Shown here: in pieces, positions 48,974 through 57,958 of the stretch
Layout of the letters: every line of letters starts with the position of its first letter
Position numbering within the stretch: the stretch's first letter is position 1
From: CAMAVH01 sp036500145
Lineage (GTDB): Bacteria > Pseudomonadota > Alphaproteobacteria > SMXQ01
DNA: 64,000 nucleotides
Assembly: GCA_036500145.1 (NCBI GenBank)
Contig: DASYCO010000065.1
Coordinates: 25,908 to 89,907 of the forward strand
Direction: 5' to 3'
Position numbers and translations under genes: made by a program
Notes under the pieces: model-generated
Database searches by the model: none
Seen by the model: only the letters and a program-made list of their open reading frames with translations
What the model was told of the DNA's origin: nothing

Positions 48974-49939
48974 TTAGCGCGCGAGCTGGCCCGCACAGAG
49001 AGCCGCCAGCAGCAGCCAGCCGAACAGGCGGTTCGAGCGGAACTTGGCGAGGCAGTCGGCCGAATCGTCGATGTCGACCTTGGCCGCCTGCCAGAACAGC
49101 TGCGCGCCGCCCACGGCGAGCAGCGCGTAGTAGGGCCAGGCGAGGCCAGCCAGCCAGCCGCTCAGGACCAGGCAGAGGACCGTCGCGGCGTAGAAGCCGT
49201 GAAGCCAGGGCCGCGTCTCGGCGCCGAACTTCAGCGCCGTCGACTTCACGCCGACCAGCTCGTCGTCGTCCTTGTCCTGGTGGGCGTAGATCGTGTCGTA
49301 GCCGAGCGTCCAGAAGAAGCCGGCGGCGTAGAGCGCGACTGCGGCCCAGCTCAGCGTGCCGGTCAAGGTCGCGTAGCCCATCAGCGCGCCCCAGTTGAAG
49401 GTGAGCCCCAGCACCGCCTGCGGCCAGTAGGTGATGCGCTTGGCCAGCGGATAGGTGAAGACGAGCGACAGCGACGCGACGCCGAGCAGCCAGGCGAAGG
49501 GATGCAGCGCCAGCAGCACGCCGAGGCCGACGAGCAGCTCGCAGGCGAGGAAGATCCAGGCGGCGCGCACGCTGACGGCGCCCGACGGGATCGGCCGGTC
49601 GCGCGTGCGCTCGACCTGCGAATCGAAGTCGCGGTCGACGATGTCGTTGTAGGTGCAGCCGGCGCCGCGCATCACCGTCGCGCCGACGCCGAAGACGACG
49701 GCCAGCCAGATCAGCTGGGCCAGGATGCGCAGGCCGGGTTCCGCGAGGCCGGGGCTCGCCAGCGCCAGGCCCCACCAGCAGGGAAACAGCAGCAGCCAGG
49801 TGCCGATGGGCCGGTCGAGGCGCGCGAGGCGCGCATAGGGCCGCCAGGCGCGCGGCATCATGCGCAGCAGGCGCGGCGCGGTGGTGTCCGGGTTCAGCGT
49901 CCGTCCCGTGGTCGCCTGGCTGTCGGTGCCGTCGTTCAT
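48974..49939 (-). CDS. ubiA: 4-hydroxybenzoate polyprenyltransferase
   Basis: Integral membrane prenyltransferase that attaches the isoprenoid tail to 4-hydroxybenzoate. 321 aa, nine helices. Both Asp-rich magnesium motifs are present: GCTYNDIVDRDFD and YDTIYAHQDKDDD. The product is further decarboxylated by UbiD. It is divergent from rsmE with 35 bases between starts, a typical order. Confidence 0.96.
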   Translation of the reverse strand: MNDGTDSQATTGRTLNPDTTAPRLLRMMPRAWRPYARLARLDRPIGTWLLLFPCWWGLALASPGLAEPGLRILAQLIWLAVVFGVGATVMRGAGCTYNDIVDRDFDSQVERTRDRPIPSGAVSVRAAWIFLACELLVGLGVLLALHPFAWLLGVASLSLVFTYPLAKRITYWPQAVLGLTFNWGALMGYATLTGTLSWAAVALYAAGFFWTLGYDTIYAHQDKDDDELVGVKSTALKFGAETRPWLHGFYAATVLCLVLSGWLAGLAWPYYALLAVGGAQLFWQAAKVDIDDSADCLAKFRSNRLFGWLLLAALCAGQLAR

Positions 49940-49974
49940 GGTGTAGGCTGCGATGAAAGAGTCATCCTCGCACC

Positions 49975-50808
49975 ATGCCAGAAAAACCCTCCCCAGAGAA
50001 CCAGGGCGCCGCGCGCCGCGAACATGTGAACGACGGCAGCTACCAGCCGCGCACGCGGCTGTTCGTCGAAGCGCCGCTGTCGGCGGGCGCGTCCGTCGAG
50101 CTGCCGGCGCCTCAGGCCCACTATCTGGTCAACGTCATGCGCCTGAAGGCCGGCGACGCCGTCTGCCTGTTCAACGGCCGCGACGGCGAATGGCGCGCCA
50201 GCATCGCCGAAGCGAAGCGCAAGACCTGCGCTGTCGCCGTCGACTCGTTGCTGCGCGCGCAGGCCGTCGATCTAGATCTCTGGCTTCTGTTCGCGCCGCT
50301 GAAGAAGGCGCGTACCGACTATCTCGCCGAGAAGGCGACGGAGCTCGGCGCGGCGCTGCTCTGGCCGGTCTACACGCGGCGTACCGTGGCCGAGCGCGTC
50401 AACCTCGACCGCCTGCGCGCCAACGCTATCGAGGCGGCGGAGCAGAGCGAGCGGCTGACGGTGCCGGAGCTGCGCGAGCCCGCCAAGCTGATGGACGCGC
50501 TGCAGGGCTGGCCGGCGGAGCGCCGCCTGATCCTGTGCGACGAGAGCGGCACGGCGCCGCCCATCGCCGAAGCGCTGCGTGACCAACTTACGCCGATGAA
50601 ACCAGGGGCGAAGCCAAGCGGGTCTTATGCAGTATTGATCGGTCCCGAAGGCGGTTTCGCATCCGACGAGCTTGACGCCTTGCGCAAACTTCCCTTTGTT
50701 ACGCCCGTGGGATTGGGGCCGCGCGTTCTGCGCGCCGATACCGCCGCGCTGGCCGCGCTCGCCTGCCTGCAGGCGCTGGTCGGCGACTGGCAGCAGTCCC
50801 GCGACTGA
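49975..50808 (+). CDS. rsmE: 16S rRNA (uracil-1498-N3)-methyltransferase
   Basis: SPOUT-class enzyme methylating U1498. 277 aa. N-terminal RNA-binding PUA-like part (HYLVNVMRLKAGDAV) then the SPOUT knot: KKARTDYLAEKATELG, EQSERLTVP, IGPEGGFASDE and LGPRVLRADTAALAAL. It is followed by gshA after 55 bases; rsmE-gshA linkage is typical of alphaproteobacteria. Confidence 0.96.
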   Translation: MPEKPSPENQGAARREHVNDGSYQPRTRLFVEAPLSAGASVELPAPQAHYLVNVMRLKAGDAVCLFNGRDGEWRASIAEAKRKTCAVAVDSLLRAQAVDLDLWLLFAPLKKARTDYLAEKATELGAALLWPVYTRRTVAERVNLDRLRANAIEAAEQSERLTVPELREPAKLMDALQGWPAERRLILCDESGTAPPIAEALRDQLTPMKPGAKPSGSYAVLIGPEGGFASDELDALRKLPFVTPVGLGPRVLRADTAALAALACLQALVGDWQQSRD

Positions 50809-50863
50809 CGCCGTTCTTCTTCTAGCTTCCTTTTCCTCTTCTCCTTTTTTCAGTTAGGCGCGC

Positions 50864-52228
50864 ATGTCCGGACCGTCGCAACCATCGGCCGAGCCGATCA
50901 CCGACAAGCGTCAGCTCGTCGACTACATCGCTTCCGGCAACAAGCCGCGCAACGCCTGGCGCGTCGGCACCGAGCACGAGAAGTTCGCCTACGACCTCGA
51001 CAGCTACCGCCCGCTGCCCTACGAGGGCCCGGCGGGCATCGCCGAGATCCTCAAGCGGATGCAGCGCTTCGGCTGGCAGCCGGTGAAGGAGAACGGCAAT
51101 GTCATCGCGCTGACCCAGAACGGCGCGTCGATCACCCTGGAGCCAGGCGGCCAGTTCGAGCTGTCGGGCGCGCCCCTCGAGAACATCCACCAGACCTGCG
51201 AGGAGGTGCATGAGCATCTCGACCAGGTGAAGGCCATCGGCGCCGAGCTCGGCACCGGCATGCTCGGGCTCGGCTTCAACCCGCTGTGGAAGCGCGAGGA
51301 CATCCCCTGGATGCCCAAGGGCCGCTACGCCATCATGCGCGCCTACATGCCGAAGGTGGGCTCGCTCGGCCTCGACATGATGCTGCGCACCTGCACCATC
51401 CAGGCGAACCTCGACTACGAGTCGGAAGCCGACATGGCGCGCAAATTCCGCGTCGGCATCGCGCTGCAGCCGATCGCCACCGCGCTGTTCGCCAACTCGC
51501 CCTTCGTCGAGGGCAAGCCGAGCGGCTACGTCAGCTACCGCAGCCACGTCTGGACCGACACCGACGCGGCCCGCACCGGCGACCTGCCCTTCGTCTTCGA
51601 GCAGGGCTTCGGCTTCGAGCATTACGTCGACTACCTGCTCGACGTGCCGATGTACTTCGTCTACCGCGACGGCAAGTACATCGACGCCTCGGGCCAGTCG
51701 TTCCGCGACTTCATGGCCGGCCGGCTGCCGGCGATGCCGGGCCATGTGCCGACGATGGGCGACTGGGTCGATCACCTGACCACCGCCTTCCCCGAAGTGC
51801 GGCTCAAGAAATTCCTCGAGATGCGCGGCACCGACGGCGGCCCCTGGCGCCGCATCTGCGCCGTGCCGGCGCTGTGGACCGGCCTGCTCTACGACACGGC
51901 GGCGCTCGACGCCGCCTGGGACCTGGTGAAGGACTGGACCGCCGAGGAGCGCGCCTTGCTGCGCCGCGAGGTGCCGAAGACCGGCCTGGCGACCCTGTTC
52001 CGCGGCAAGCCGCTGAAGATCCTGGCGCGCCAGACCGTCGCCATCGCCCGCCAGGGCCTCGCGTCGCGCAAGCGCTACGACTACCTCGGCCGCGACGAGG
52101 GTCGCTTCCTCGACGAGCTGACCGAGATCGCCGAGCGCGGCCACACGCCCGCCGAGGACCTGCTCGCCAAGTACGAAGGCGACTGGCAGGGCCATGTCGA
52201 GCCTGTCTTCAAGGATTACGCCTACTGA
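50864..52228 (+). CDS. gshA: Glutamate-cysteine ligase
   Basis: First step of glutathione synthesis. 454 aa, plant-type (alphaproteobacterial) GCL. Motifs: WRVGTEHEKFAYD, TLEPGGQFELSGAPL, GFNPLWKREDIPWMPKGRY and LMLRTCTIQANLDY-like MMLRTCTIQANLDYESE. ATG 50864. Full-length and closely linked to rsmE. Confidence 0.97.
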   Translation: MSGPSQPSAEPITDKRQLVDYIASGNKPRNAWRVGTEHEKFAYDLDSYRPLPYEGPAGIAEILKRMQRFGWQPVKENGNVIALTQNGASITLEPGGQFELSGAPLENIHQTCEEVHEHLDQVKAIGAELGTGMLGLGFNPLWKREDIPWMPKGRYAIMRAYMPKVGSLGLDMMLRTCTIQANLDYESEADMARKFRVGIALQPIATALFANSPFVEGKPSGYVSYRSHVWTDTDAARTGDLPFVFEQGFGFEHYVDYLLDVPMYFVYRDGKYIDASGQSFRDFMAGRLPAMPGHVPTMGDWVDHLTTAFPEVRLKKFLEMRGTDGGPWRRICAVPALWTGLLYDTAALDAAWDLVKDWTAEERALLRREVPKTGLATLFRGKPLKILARQTVAIARQGLASRKRYDYLGRDEGRFLDELTEIAERGHTPAEDLLAKYEGDWQGHVEPVFKDYAY

Positions 52229-52235
52229 GCCGAGG

Positions 52236-52257
52236 GAACCGGCGTCGCCGCCGGTTC
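52236..52257 (+). terminator. Stem-loop after gshA
   Basis: GAACCGGCG and CGCCGGTTC pair around TCGC, seven bases after the gshA stop. The T-run is weak, so it may only partly stop transcription or protect the mRNA end. Confidence 0.5.
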
Positions 52258-52296
52258 GTTCACGCCTGACAAGTCTGATGTGATAGGACGCCATCC

Positions 52297-52611
52297 ATGA
52301 GCGACATCATCAAGGCTCCCGACGCCTGCGCCGACATGGCCGAAGTGCGTGCCGAGATCGACCGGCTCGACCGCCTGATCGTGGCCCGTCTCGCCGAGCG
52401 CTCCGGCTACGTGGCGCGCGCCGCCGAGATCAAGCGCACGCGCGCCGAGGTGGTCGACAAGCCGCGCATCGAGGACGTGATCAAGAAGGTGCGCGGGCAG
52501 GCGGCGAGCTTCGGCGCCGACCCGGAGCTTCTCGAGGCGATCTACCGCTCGATGGTCGCCGCCTTCATCGCCTTCGAGGAACGCACCTTCGACCGCAAGG
52601 GCCGCAACTGA
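52297..52611 (+). CDS. Chorismate mutase
   Basis: 104-aa AroQ-class enzyme converting chorismate to prephenate for Phe/Tyr synthesis. The helix signature MAEVRAEIDRLDRLIVARLAER and the basic KPRIEDVIKKVR region carry the usual Arg/Lys active-site residues. It is a stand-alone mutase. No shikimate genes lie beside it. Confidence 0.93.
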   Translation: MSDIIKAPDACADMAEVRAEIDRLDRLIVARLAERSGYVARAAEIKRTRAEVVDKPRIEDVIKKVRGQAASFGADPELLEAIYRSMVAAFIAFEERTFDRKGRN

Positions 52612-52630
52612 CGAAGTAGGTCGCCTGCTT

Positions 52631-52670
52631 CGTCATGCCCGGACTTGTTCCGGGCATCCACGCCTTGCGG
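52631..52670. repeat. Composite palindromic repeat, left half only
   Basis: CGTCATGCCCGGACTTG with TCCGGGCAT and CCACGCCTTGCGG matches the left half of the 31050 and 35408 elements. The right half is missing and the 52699 element stands in its place. Confidence 0.7.
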
Positions 52671-52698
52671 CTCTGCCTGCAAAGAAACAGAGAATGAG

Positions 52699-52784
52699 CG
52701 TCACCCTCGGGCTTGACCCGGGGACCCATGTTTCGCATGCCTGAGCGCGGGCCCTGGACCGTCGGGTCAAGCCCGAGGGTGACG
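52699..52784. repeat. Long perfect inverted repeat element
   Basis: 22-base arms (52699-52720, from CGTCACCCTCGGG; 52763-52784, its exact reverse complement) around a 42-base core. It is a second type of dispersed palindromic element, common in alphaproteobacteria, located between the converging chorismate mutase and VOC genes. Confidence 0.75.
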
Positions 52785-52802
52785 GATATCGTGGAAGCGG
52801 TC

Positions 52803-53225
52803 TTAAGGCATCCGCACGCTGCCGTCGGGCGCGATGGTCCAGAACGGATTGTGCGCCACTTCCCAGAGATGGCCGTCGAGGTCGGCGAAGTAGCCGGCAT
52901 AGCCGCCCCAGGGCGTCTCTTCCGCCACCTTCGGGATCGCGCCGCCGGCCTTGGCCGCCTCGGCCAGCACGGCGTCGACCTCGGCGCGCGAGCGCGCGTT
53001 GTAGGCGAGCGACATGCCGCGAAAGCCCTTTCCGTCATCTTCAAGCTTGGCGTCGGCGGCCAGCTCCTTGCGCGACCACAGCGCCACGATCATGCCGCCG
53101 GCCTGGTAGAAGGCGACCTCGTCCTGGGCGTTGTTCTTCGTCCAGCCGAGGCCGTCTTCGTAGAAGCGCCGGGCGCGCGCGAGGTCGGCGACGCCGAGGG
53201 TGACGAGGCTAATCCGCTGTTCCAT
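52803..53225 (-). CDS. VOC/glyoxalase-like protein
   Basis: 140-aa vicinal-oxygen-chelate fold protein: ISLVTLGVADLARARRFYEDGLGW, YQAGGMIVALW, then DLDGHLWEVAHNPFW, the C-terminal His/Glu metal site. Small enzymes of this type include dioxygenases, glyoxalases and resistance proteins, so the substrate is open. The start overlaps the tldD stop by one base (TGATG). Confidence 0.88.
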   Translation of the reverse strand: MEQRISLVTLGVADLARARRFYEDGLGWTKNNAQDEVAFYQAGGMIVALWSRKELAADAKLEDDGKGFRGMSLAYNARSRAEVDAVLAEAAKAGGAIPKVAEETPWGGYAGYFADLDGHLWEVAHNPFWTIAPDGSVRMP

Positions 53226-54670
53226 CAGGCTTGCGTGCCGCCGACGGTGAGGCCGGCGATCTTCAGGGTCGGCTGGCCGACGCCGACCGGCACGCCCTGG
53301 CCGTCCTTGCCGCAGGTGCCGATGCCGTCGTCGAGCTTCATGTCGTTGCCGATCATGCTGACCTTCGTCAGCACGTCCGGGCCGCTGCCGATCAGGGTCG
53401 CGCCCTTCACGGCGGGACCGATCTTGCCGTCCTCGATCAGGTAGGCCTCGGTCGCCGAGAAGACGAACTTGCCCGAGGTGATGTCGACCTGGCCGCCGCC
53501 GAACTGCACGGCGTAGAGGCCCTTCTTCACCGAGCGGATGATTTCCTCCGGCTGATGGTCGCCGCCGAGCATGACGGTGTTGGTCATGCGCGGCATGGGC
53601 CGGTGGCCGTAGCTCTCGCGCCGGCCGTTGCCGGTCGGCGCCATGCCCATCAGGCGGGCGTTCATGCGGTCCTGCATGTAGCCGGTCAGGATGCCGTCCT
53701 CGATCAGCACGGTGCGGTGGCCGGGCGTGCCTTCGTCGTCGATGGTGATCGAGCCGCGCCGGTCGGGCAGGGTGCCGTCGTCGACCACGGTGACGCCGGG
53801 GGCGGCGACGCGCTTGCCCATCAGGCCGGCGAAGGCCGAGGTCTTCTTGCGGTTGAAGTCGCCTTCGAGGCCGTGGCCGATGGCCTCGTGCAGCAGGATG
53901 CCGGGCCAGCCGTTGCCGAGCACCACGTCCATCTCGCCGGCGGGCGCCGGGCGCGAGCCGAGGTTGACCAGGGCCTGACGCAGGGCCTCGTCGACCTGGG
54001 CCTGCCAGCGCTCGGGCGAGATCCAGCCGTCGTAGAGGGCGCGGCCGCCGACGCCGGCGCTGCCTGATTCCTGGCGGTCGCCGTCGCCGGCCACCACCGA
54101 GACGTTGAGCCGCACCAGCGGGCGCACGTCGGCGGCGCGTTCGCCGCCGGCGCGAACGATCTCGACCACGCGCCATTCGCCGGTCAGCGAGACGGAGACC
54201 TGGCGCACGCGCGGGTCCTTGGCGCGGGCATAGGCGTCGATGTCGGCCAGCAGCTTCACCTTGGCGGAGAAATCCATCGCCGAGAGGGGGTTGGCGTCCG
54301 TGTAGAGCATGCGGTTGGTGCCGCTGGGCGGTGCGGCGAGGGTGCCGCCATGGCCGTTGGCCACGGTCTTGACGGTTTCGGCGGCGCGCGCGATGGCGGC
54401 CTCGCTCAGGTCGCTGGCATGGGCGTAGCCGGTCGCTTCGCCGGCAATGGCGCGCAGGCCGAAGCCCTGGGAGGTGTCGAAATTGGCGGTTTTCAGCCGT
54501 CCGTCGTCGAAGCCGAAGCTTTCCGACACGCGATATTCGAGGAAAAGCTCGCCGTCATCCGCGCCCTTGAGGGCGGCGTCGGTCAGGGCCTGGACCTTGG
54601 GCTGCGACAGGCCGGCCTTGGTGAAGAACAATTCGTCGGCAGTCGCGAGGGCGGAAACGGGGGAGGACAT
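53225..54670 (-). CDS. tldD: TldD metalloprotease subunit
   Basis: 481-aa zinc-bearing half of the TldD/TldE protease. The HExxxH motif is H261-E-A-I-G-H266 in ILLHEAIGHGLEGD. Other signatures: SFGFDDGRLK, YRQESGSAG-type DRQESGSAGVGG, and GGDHQPEEII. GGAG precedes ATG 54670; an in-frame ATG at 54736 is unlikely. Its PmbA partner is at 43489-44841. Confidence 0.96.
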   Translation of the reverse strand: MSSPVSALATADELFFTKAGLSQPKVQALTDAALKGADDGELFLEYRVSESFGFDDGRLKTANFDTSQGFGLRAIAGEATGYAHASDLSEAAIARAAETVKTVANGHGGTLAAPPSGTNRMLYTDANPLSAMDFSAKVKLLADIDAYARAKDPRVRQVSVSLTGEWRVVEIVRAGGERAADVRPLVRLNVSVVAGDGDRQESGSAGVGGRALYDGWISPERWQAQVDEALRQALVNLGSRPAPAGEMDVVLGNGWPGILLHEAIGHGLEGDFNRKKTSAFAGLMGKRVAAPGVTVVDDGTLPDRRGSITIDDEGTPGHRTVLIEDGILTGYMQDRMNARLMGMAPTGNGRRESYGHRPMPRMTNTVMLGGDHQPEEIIRSVKKGLYAVQFGGGQVDITSGKFVFSATEAYLIEDGKIGPAVKGATLIGSGPDVLTKVSMIGNDMKLDDGIGTCGKDGQGVPVGVGQPTLKIAGLTVGGTQA

Positions 54671-55280
54671 GGCGGACTCCTGAAAGGGTGCCTTCTTAAG
54701 ATAGGCGCTCGACCCCGCAGTATCCAGTCGGGCCAAGGGCTTCCCAAGGACTTCCCAAGGACTTCCAAGGCCGGACGCTCACGGAAAGTTGCGTGAAGCG
54801 GCTTTTCCCTGAGCGGATCGGCCATGCCTCCTGCCCAGGTCGCCGCCTTTCGCGGGCGGAGGATCGTCCGCCCCCTGCGGCGCAAAGTCGCCGGACAGGT
54901 TTTCGCCCGGCAAAAGCGCCGCCGGGCCGGACGGCGGACGCGTCACGGAACGGTCGCGAGCCGCTCGCAATAGGCTGATCGGCATGGAAAATTCCTTCCC
55001 AAGAGGCGAGGCTGCGACTACACATGGACGCCTGGTTTCGCGTCACGGTCGTGGCGCGCCAGGGCTCCTCGTCGGCCGCCGCTCAAACCCCTGCGCGCGG
55101 ACCTGCGGCGGGGTCGGCAGACCGCTCCAGACCGCTCATCCACCGGCCGCGCCATCCCCGTAAAAACCCATTGGTTTCACGAGGATAGAGGACCGGGCCT
55201 TAGCTCTGGCGCCAAGCCGCGCCGTGGTCTATAAGGCCGCGCGAATGTTCCTTCGGTCACGCTGCGACAGGATCACGAGG
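54671..55280. other. Long intergenic region between tldD and coxB
   Basis: About 610 bases with no convincing gene. It must hold the tldD promoter and the start of the cox operon. It contains the short tandem repeat at 54739-54770, an AGACCGCTC(C/C)A duplication near 55118-55137, and TATAAG at about 55229-55234, a possible -10, with no clear -35 before it. Regulator not identified. Confidence 0.4.
54739..54770. repeat. 11-bp tandem repeat upstream of tldD
   Basis: Three successive CTTCC(C)AAGG units with an 11-base period (GGCTTCCCAAGG, ACTTCCCAAGG, ACTTCCAAGG). It is probably slippage, but it lies in a promoter region. Confidence 0.5.
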
Positions 55281-56168
55281 ATGAAGTTGAGTCAGGTTTT
55301 CTCCAAGGTCTCCACCAAGATCGCCGCCGGGCTGCTTGCCGCGGCCGGCTTGTTCCTCCCGGCGCTCGCCAGCGCCGACGTGCCGCAGCCTTGGAAATTC
55401 GGTTTTCAGGATGCGGCGACCCCCGTCGCCGACGACATCCACGCCCTGCACCACCTGCTGCTGATCATCATCACGATCATCACGCTCTTCGTGCTGGCGC
55501 TGCTGCTCTACGTGATCATCCGCTTCAACGCGAAGAACAACCCGACGCCGTCGCGCACGTCGCACAACACCCTCATCGAGGTGCTGTGGACGGTGCTGCC
55601 GGTGATGATCCTTGTGGTCATCGCCATCCCGTCGTTCAAGCTGCTCTACTTCATGGACCGCACGGCGACGCCCGAGCTGACGCTGAAGGTCACTGGCCAC
55701 CAGTGGTACTGGAGCTACGAGTACCAGGACAACGGCGACATCAGCTTCGACAGCCTGATCGTGCCGGAAGACCAGCTGAAGCCGGGCCAGCATCGCCTGC
55801 TCGAGGTCGACAACCAGGTCGTCCTGCCGGTGAACACCAACATCCGCGTGCTCGTCACCTCCGAGGACGTCATCCACTCCTGGGCCGTGCCGGCCTTCGG
55901 CGTGAAGATCGACACCGTGCCGGGCCACCTGAACGAGACCTGGATGCGCATCGAGCGCCCGGGCACCTACTACGGCCAGTGCTCGGAGCTGTGCGGCGTC
56001 AACCACGGCTTCATGCCGATCGCCGTGAAGGCGGTCTCCAAGGAAGACTTCGAGAAGTGGACCGAGGAGGCGAAGAAGAAGTTCGCCGCCGCCGACGCCC
56101 CCATTCCCGCGCTCGCCCAGAACGCCCCGATTACCAGCGACATGCAGCTCGCCGCCGCCGCGCGCTAA
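55281..56168 (+). CDS. coxB: Cytochrome c oxidase subunit II
   Basis: 295 aa. Signal peptide, two membrane helices (ALHHLLLIIITIITLFVL and EVLWTVLPVMILVVIAI), then the periplasmic CuA domain. Ligands: H199 (VIHSWAVP), C234, E236, C238, H242 and M245 in GQCSELCGVNHGFM. It accepts electrons from cytochrome c for the aa3 centre. Start ATG 55281 begins the MKLSQVFSK leader; ORF reading further upstream is not needed. It is the first gene of the cox operon. Confidence 0.97.
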   Translation: MKLSQVFSKVSTKIAAGLLAAAGLFLPALASADVPQPWKFGFQDAATPVADDIHALHHLLLIIITIITLFVLALLLYVIIRFNAKNNPTPSRTSHNTLIEVLWTVLPVMILVVIAIPSFKLLYFMDRTATPELTLKVTGHQWYWSYEYQDNGDISFDSLIVPEDQLKPGQHRLLEVDNQVVLPVNTNIRVLVTSEDVIHSWAVPAFGVKIDTVPGHLNETWMRIERPGTYYGQCSELCGVNHGFMPIAVKAVSKEDFEKWTEEAKKKFAAADAPIPALAQNAPITSDMQLAAAAR

Positions 56169-56213
56169 GCCAGCGCAGCGTCCGCAAGACAGTTCGAGAG
56201 AAGAGGTTAGGTC

Positions 56214-57860
56214 ATGAGTCACACCCACGATAATGCTCACGGGCACGCTCACGGGCACGATCACAGCCATGACGATCATGGCGGCCATGGTTACGTCGGC
56301 GGCTGGAAGCGCTGGCTGTTCTCGACCAACCACAAGGACATCGGCACGCTCTACATCATCTTCGCGATCTGCGCGGGCCTGATCGGCGGCACCTTCTCGA
56401 TCATCATGCGCATGGAGCTGCAGCAGCCGGGCGAGCAGATCCTCGGCGGCGACCACCAGCTGTTCAACGTGCTGGTCACCGCGCACGCCTTCCTCATGAT
56501 CTTCTTCATGGTCATGCCGGCCCTCATCGGCGGCTTCGGCAACTGGTTCGTGCCGATCATGATCGGCGCGCCGGACATGGCCTTCCCGCGCATGAACAAC
56601 ATCAGCTTCTGGCTGCTCGTCCCCTCGATCCTGCTGCTGCTCGCCTCGGCGATGGTCAGCGGCGGCGTCGGCACCGGCTGGACGATGTACCCGCCGCTGT
56701 CCTCGGTGCTCGGCCATCCGGGCGCGGCCGTCGACATGGCGATCTTCAGCCTGCACATCGCCGGCGCCTCGTCGATCCTCGGCGCCATCAACTTCATCAC
56801 CACCATCTTCAACATGCGCGCGCCGGGCATGACCCTGCACCGCATGCCGCTGTTCGTGTGGTCGGTGCTGATCACCGCGTTCCTGCTGCTGCTGTCGCTG
56901 CCGGTGCTCGCGGGCGCGATCACCATGCTGCTGACGGACCGCAACTTCGGCACCTCCTTCTTCGACCCGACGAAGGGCGGCGACCCGATCCTGTTCCAGC
57001 ACCTGTTCTGGTTCTTCGGCCACCCCGAAGTGTACATTCTGATCCTGCCGGGCTTCGGCATCATCAGCCAGATCGTCTCGACCTTCTCGCGCAAGCCGGT
57101 GTTCGGCTACCTCGGCATGGCCTACGCCATGGTCGCGATCGGCGTCGTCGGCTTCGTCGTGTGGGCGCACCACATGTTCACGGTCGGCATGAGCGTCAAC
57201 ACGCGCGCCTACTTCGTCGCGGCGACGATGGTCATCGCCGTGCCGACGGGCATCAAGATCTTCTCCTGGATCGCCACCATGTGGGGCGGCTCCATCACCT
57301 TCAAGACGCCGATGCTCTTCGCCGTCGGCTTCATCTTCCTGTTCACGCTCGGCGGCGTCACCGGCGTCGTGCTGGCCAACGCCGGCGTCGACATCGCGAT
57401 GCACGACACCTACTACGTGGTCGCCCACTTCCACTACGTGCTGTCGCTCGGCGCCGTGTTCGCCATCTTCGCCGGCTTCTACTACTGGTTCGGCAAGATG
57501 ACAGGCCGCCAGTATCCGGAAGCCCTCGGCAAGCTGCACTTCTGGCTGTTCTTCATCGGCGTCAACCTGACCTTCTTCCCGATGCACTTCCTCGGGCTGC
57601 AGGGCATGCCGCGCCGCATCCCGGACTATCCGGACGCCTTCGCCGGCTGGAACATGGTCGCCTCGATCGGCTCCTACATCTCCGGCTTCAGCGTCCTGGT
57701 GTTCCTGTTCCTCGTGTTCCGCACGCTGACGTCGGGCGCCAAGGTGCCGGCCAATCCGTGGGGCGAGGGCGCGACGACGCTCGAATGGACCGTGAGCTCG
57801 CCGCCGGCGTTCCACACCTTCGAGGAAATCCCGAAGATCGAGCCGGTCAAGCACCACTGA
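56214..57860 (+). CDS. ctaD: Cytochrome c oxidase subunit I
   Basis: 548-aa heme-copper oxidase catalytic subunit, A1 type (aa3): FFGHPEVYILILPGFGIISQ with the Tyr-His crosslink site, WAHHMFTVGM, and the VVAHFHYVLSLGAVF heme histidines. Twelve helices. The N-terminus (residues 3-25) has ten histidines as HGHAHGHDHSH, a metal-binding-like tail ahead of the usual WLFSTNHKDIGTLY. Confidence 0.98.
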   Translation: MSHTHDNAHGHAHGHDHSHDDHGGHGYVGGWKRWLFSTNHKDIGTLYIIFAICAGLIGGTFSIIMRMELQQPGEQILGGDHQLFNVLVTAHAFLMIFFMVMPALIGGFGNWFVPIMIGAPDMAFPRMNNISFWLLVPSILLLLASAMVSGGVGTGWTMYPPLSSVLGHPGAAVDMAIFSLHIAGASSILGAINFITTIFNMRAPGMTLHRMPLFVWSVLITAFLLLLSLPVLAGAITMLLTDRNFGTSFFDPTKGGDPILFQHLFWFFGHPEVYILILPGFGIISQIVSTFSRKPVFGYLGMAYAMVAIGVVGFVVWAHHMFTVGMSVNTRAYFVAATMVIAVPTGIKIFSWIATMWGGSITFKTPMLFAVGFIFLFTLGGVTGVVLANAGVDIAMHDTYYVVAHFHYVLSLGAVFAIFAGFYYWFGKMTGRQYPEALGKLHFWLFFIGVNLTFFPMHFLGLQGMPRRIPDYPDAFAGWNMVASIGSYISGFSVLVFLFLVFRTLTSGAKVPANPWGEGATTLEWTVSSPPAFHTFEEIPKIEPVKHH

Positions 57861-57894
57861 GCTAGACGACACCAGGCGGTCCCTCCCTCAGCGG

Positions 57895-57922
57895 CGGGGC
57901 CGCCGCTCGCTTCGCGGCCCCG
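57895..57922 (+). terminator. GC stem-loop between ctaD and ctaB
   Basis: CGGGGCCGC (57895-57903) pairs with GCGGCCCCG (57914-57922), without a T-run. It may reduce downstream transcription or stabilise the coxB-ctaD message, giving more structural subunit than assembly factor. Confidence 0.4.
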
Positions 57923-57958
57923 TTCGCAGGGGCCGCGACAAGGAATGAGGAAGACGAC

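Noticed and set aside
54671..55223. Small open frames in the tldD-coxB gap
   Set aside because: They are short, overlap on both strands, lack ribosome binding sites and show no conserved pattern.
55257..57872. 871-codon open frame antisense to coxB and ctaD
   Set aside because: The sense strand encodes intact oxidase subunits; the antisense product is His/Asp/Glu/Arg-rich and without family pattern.
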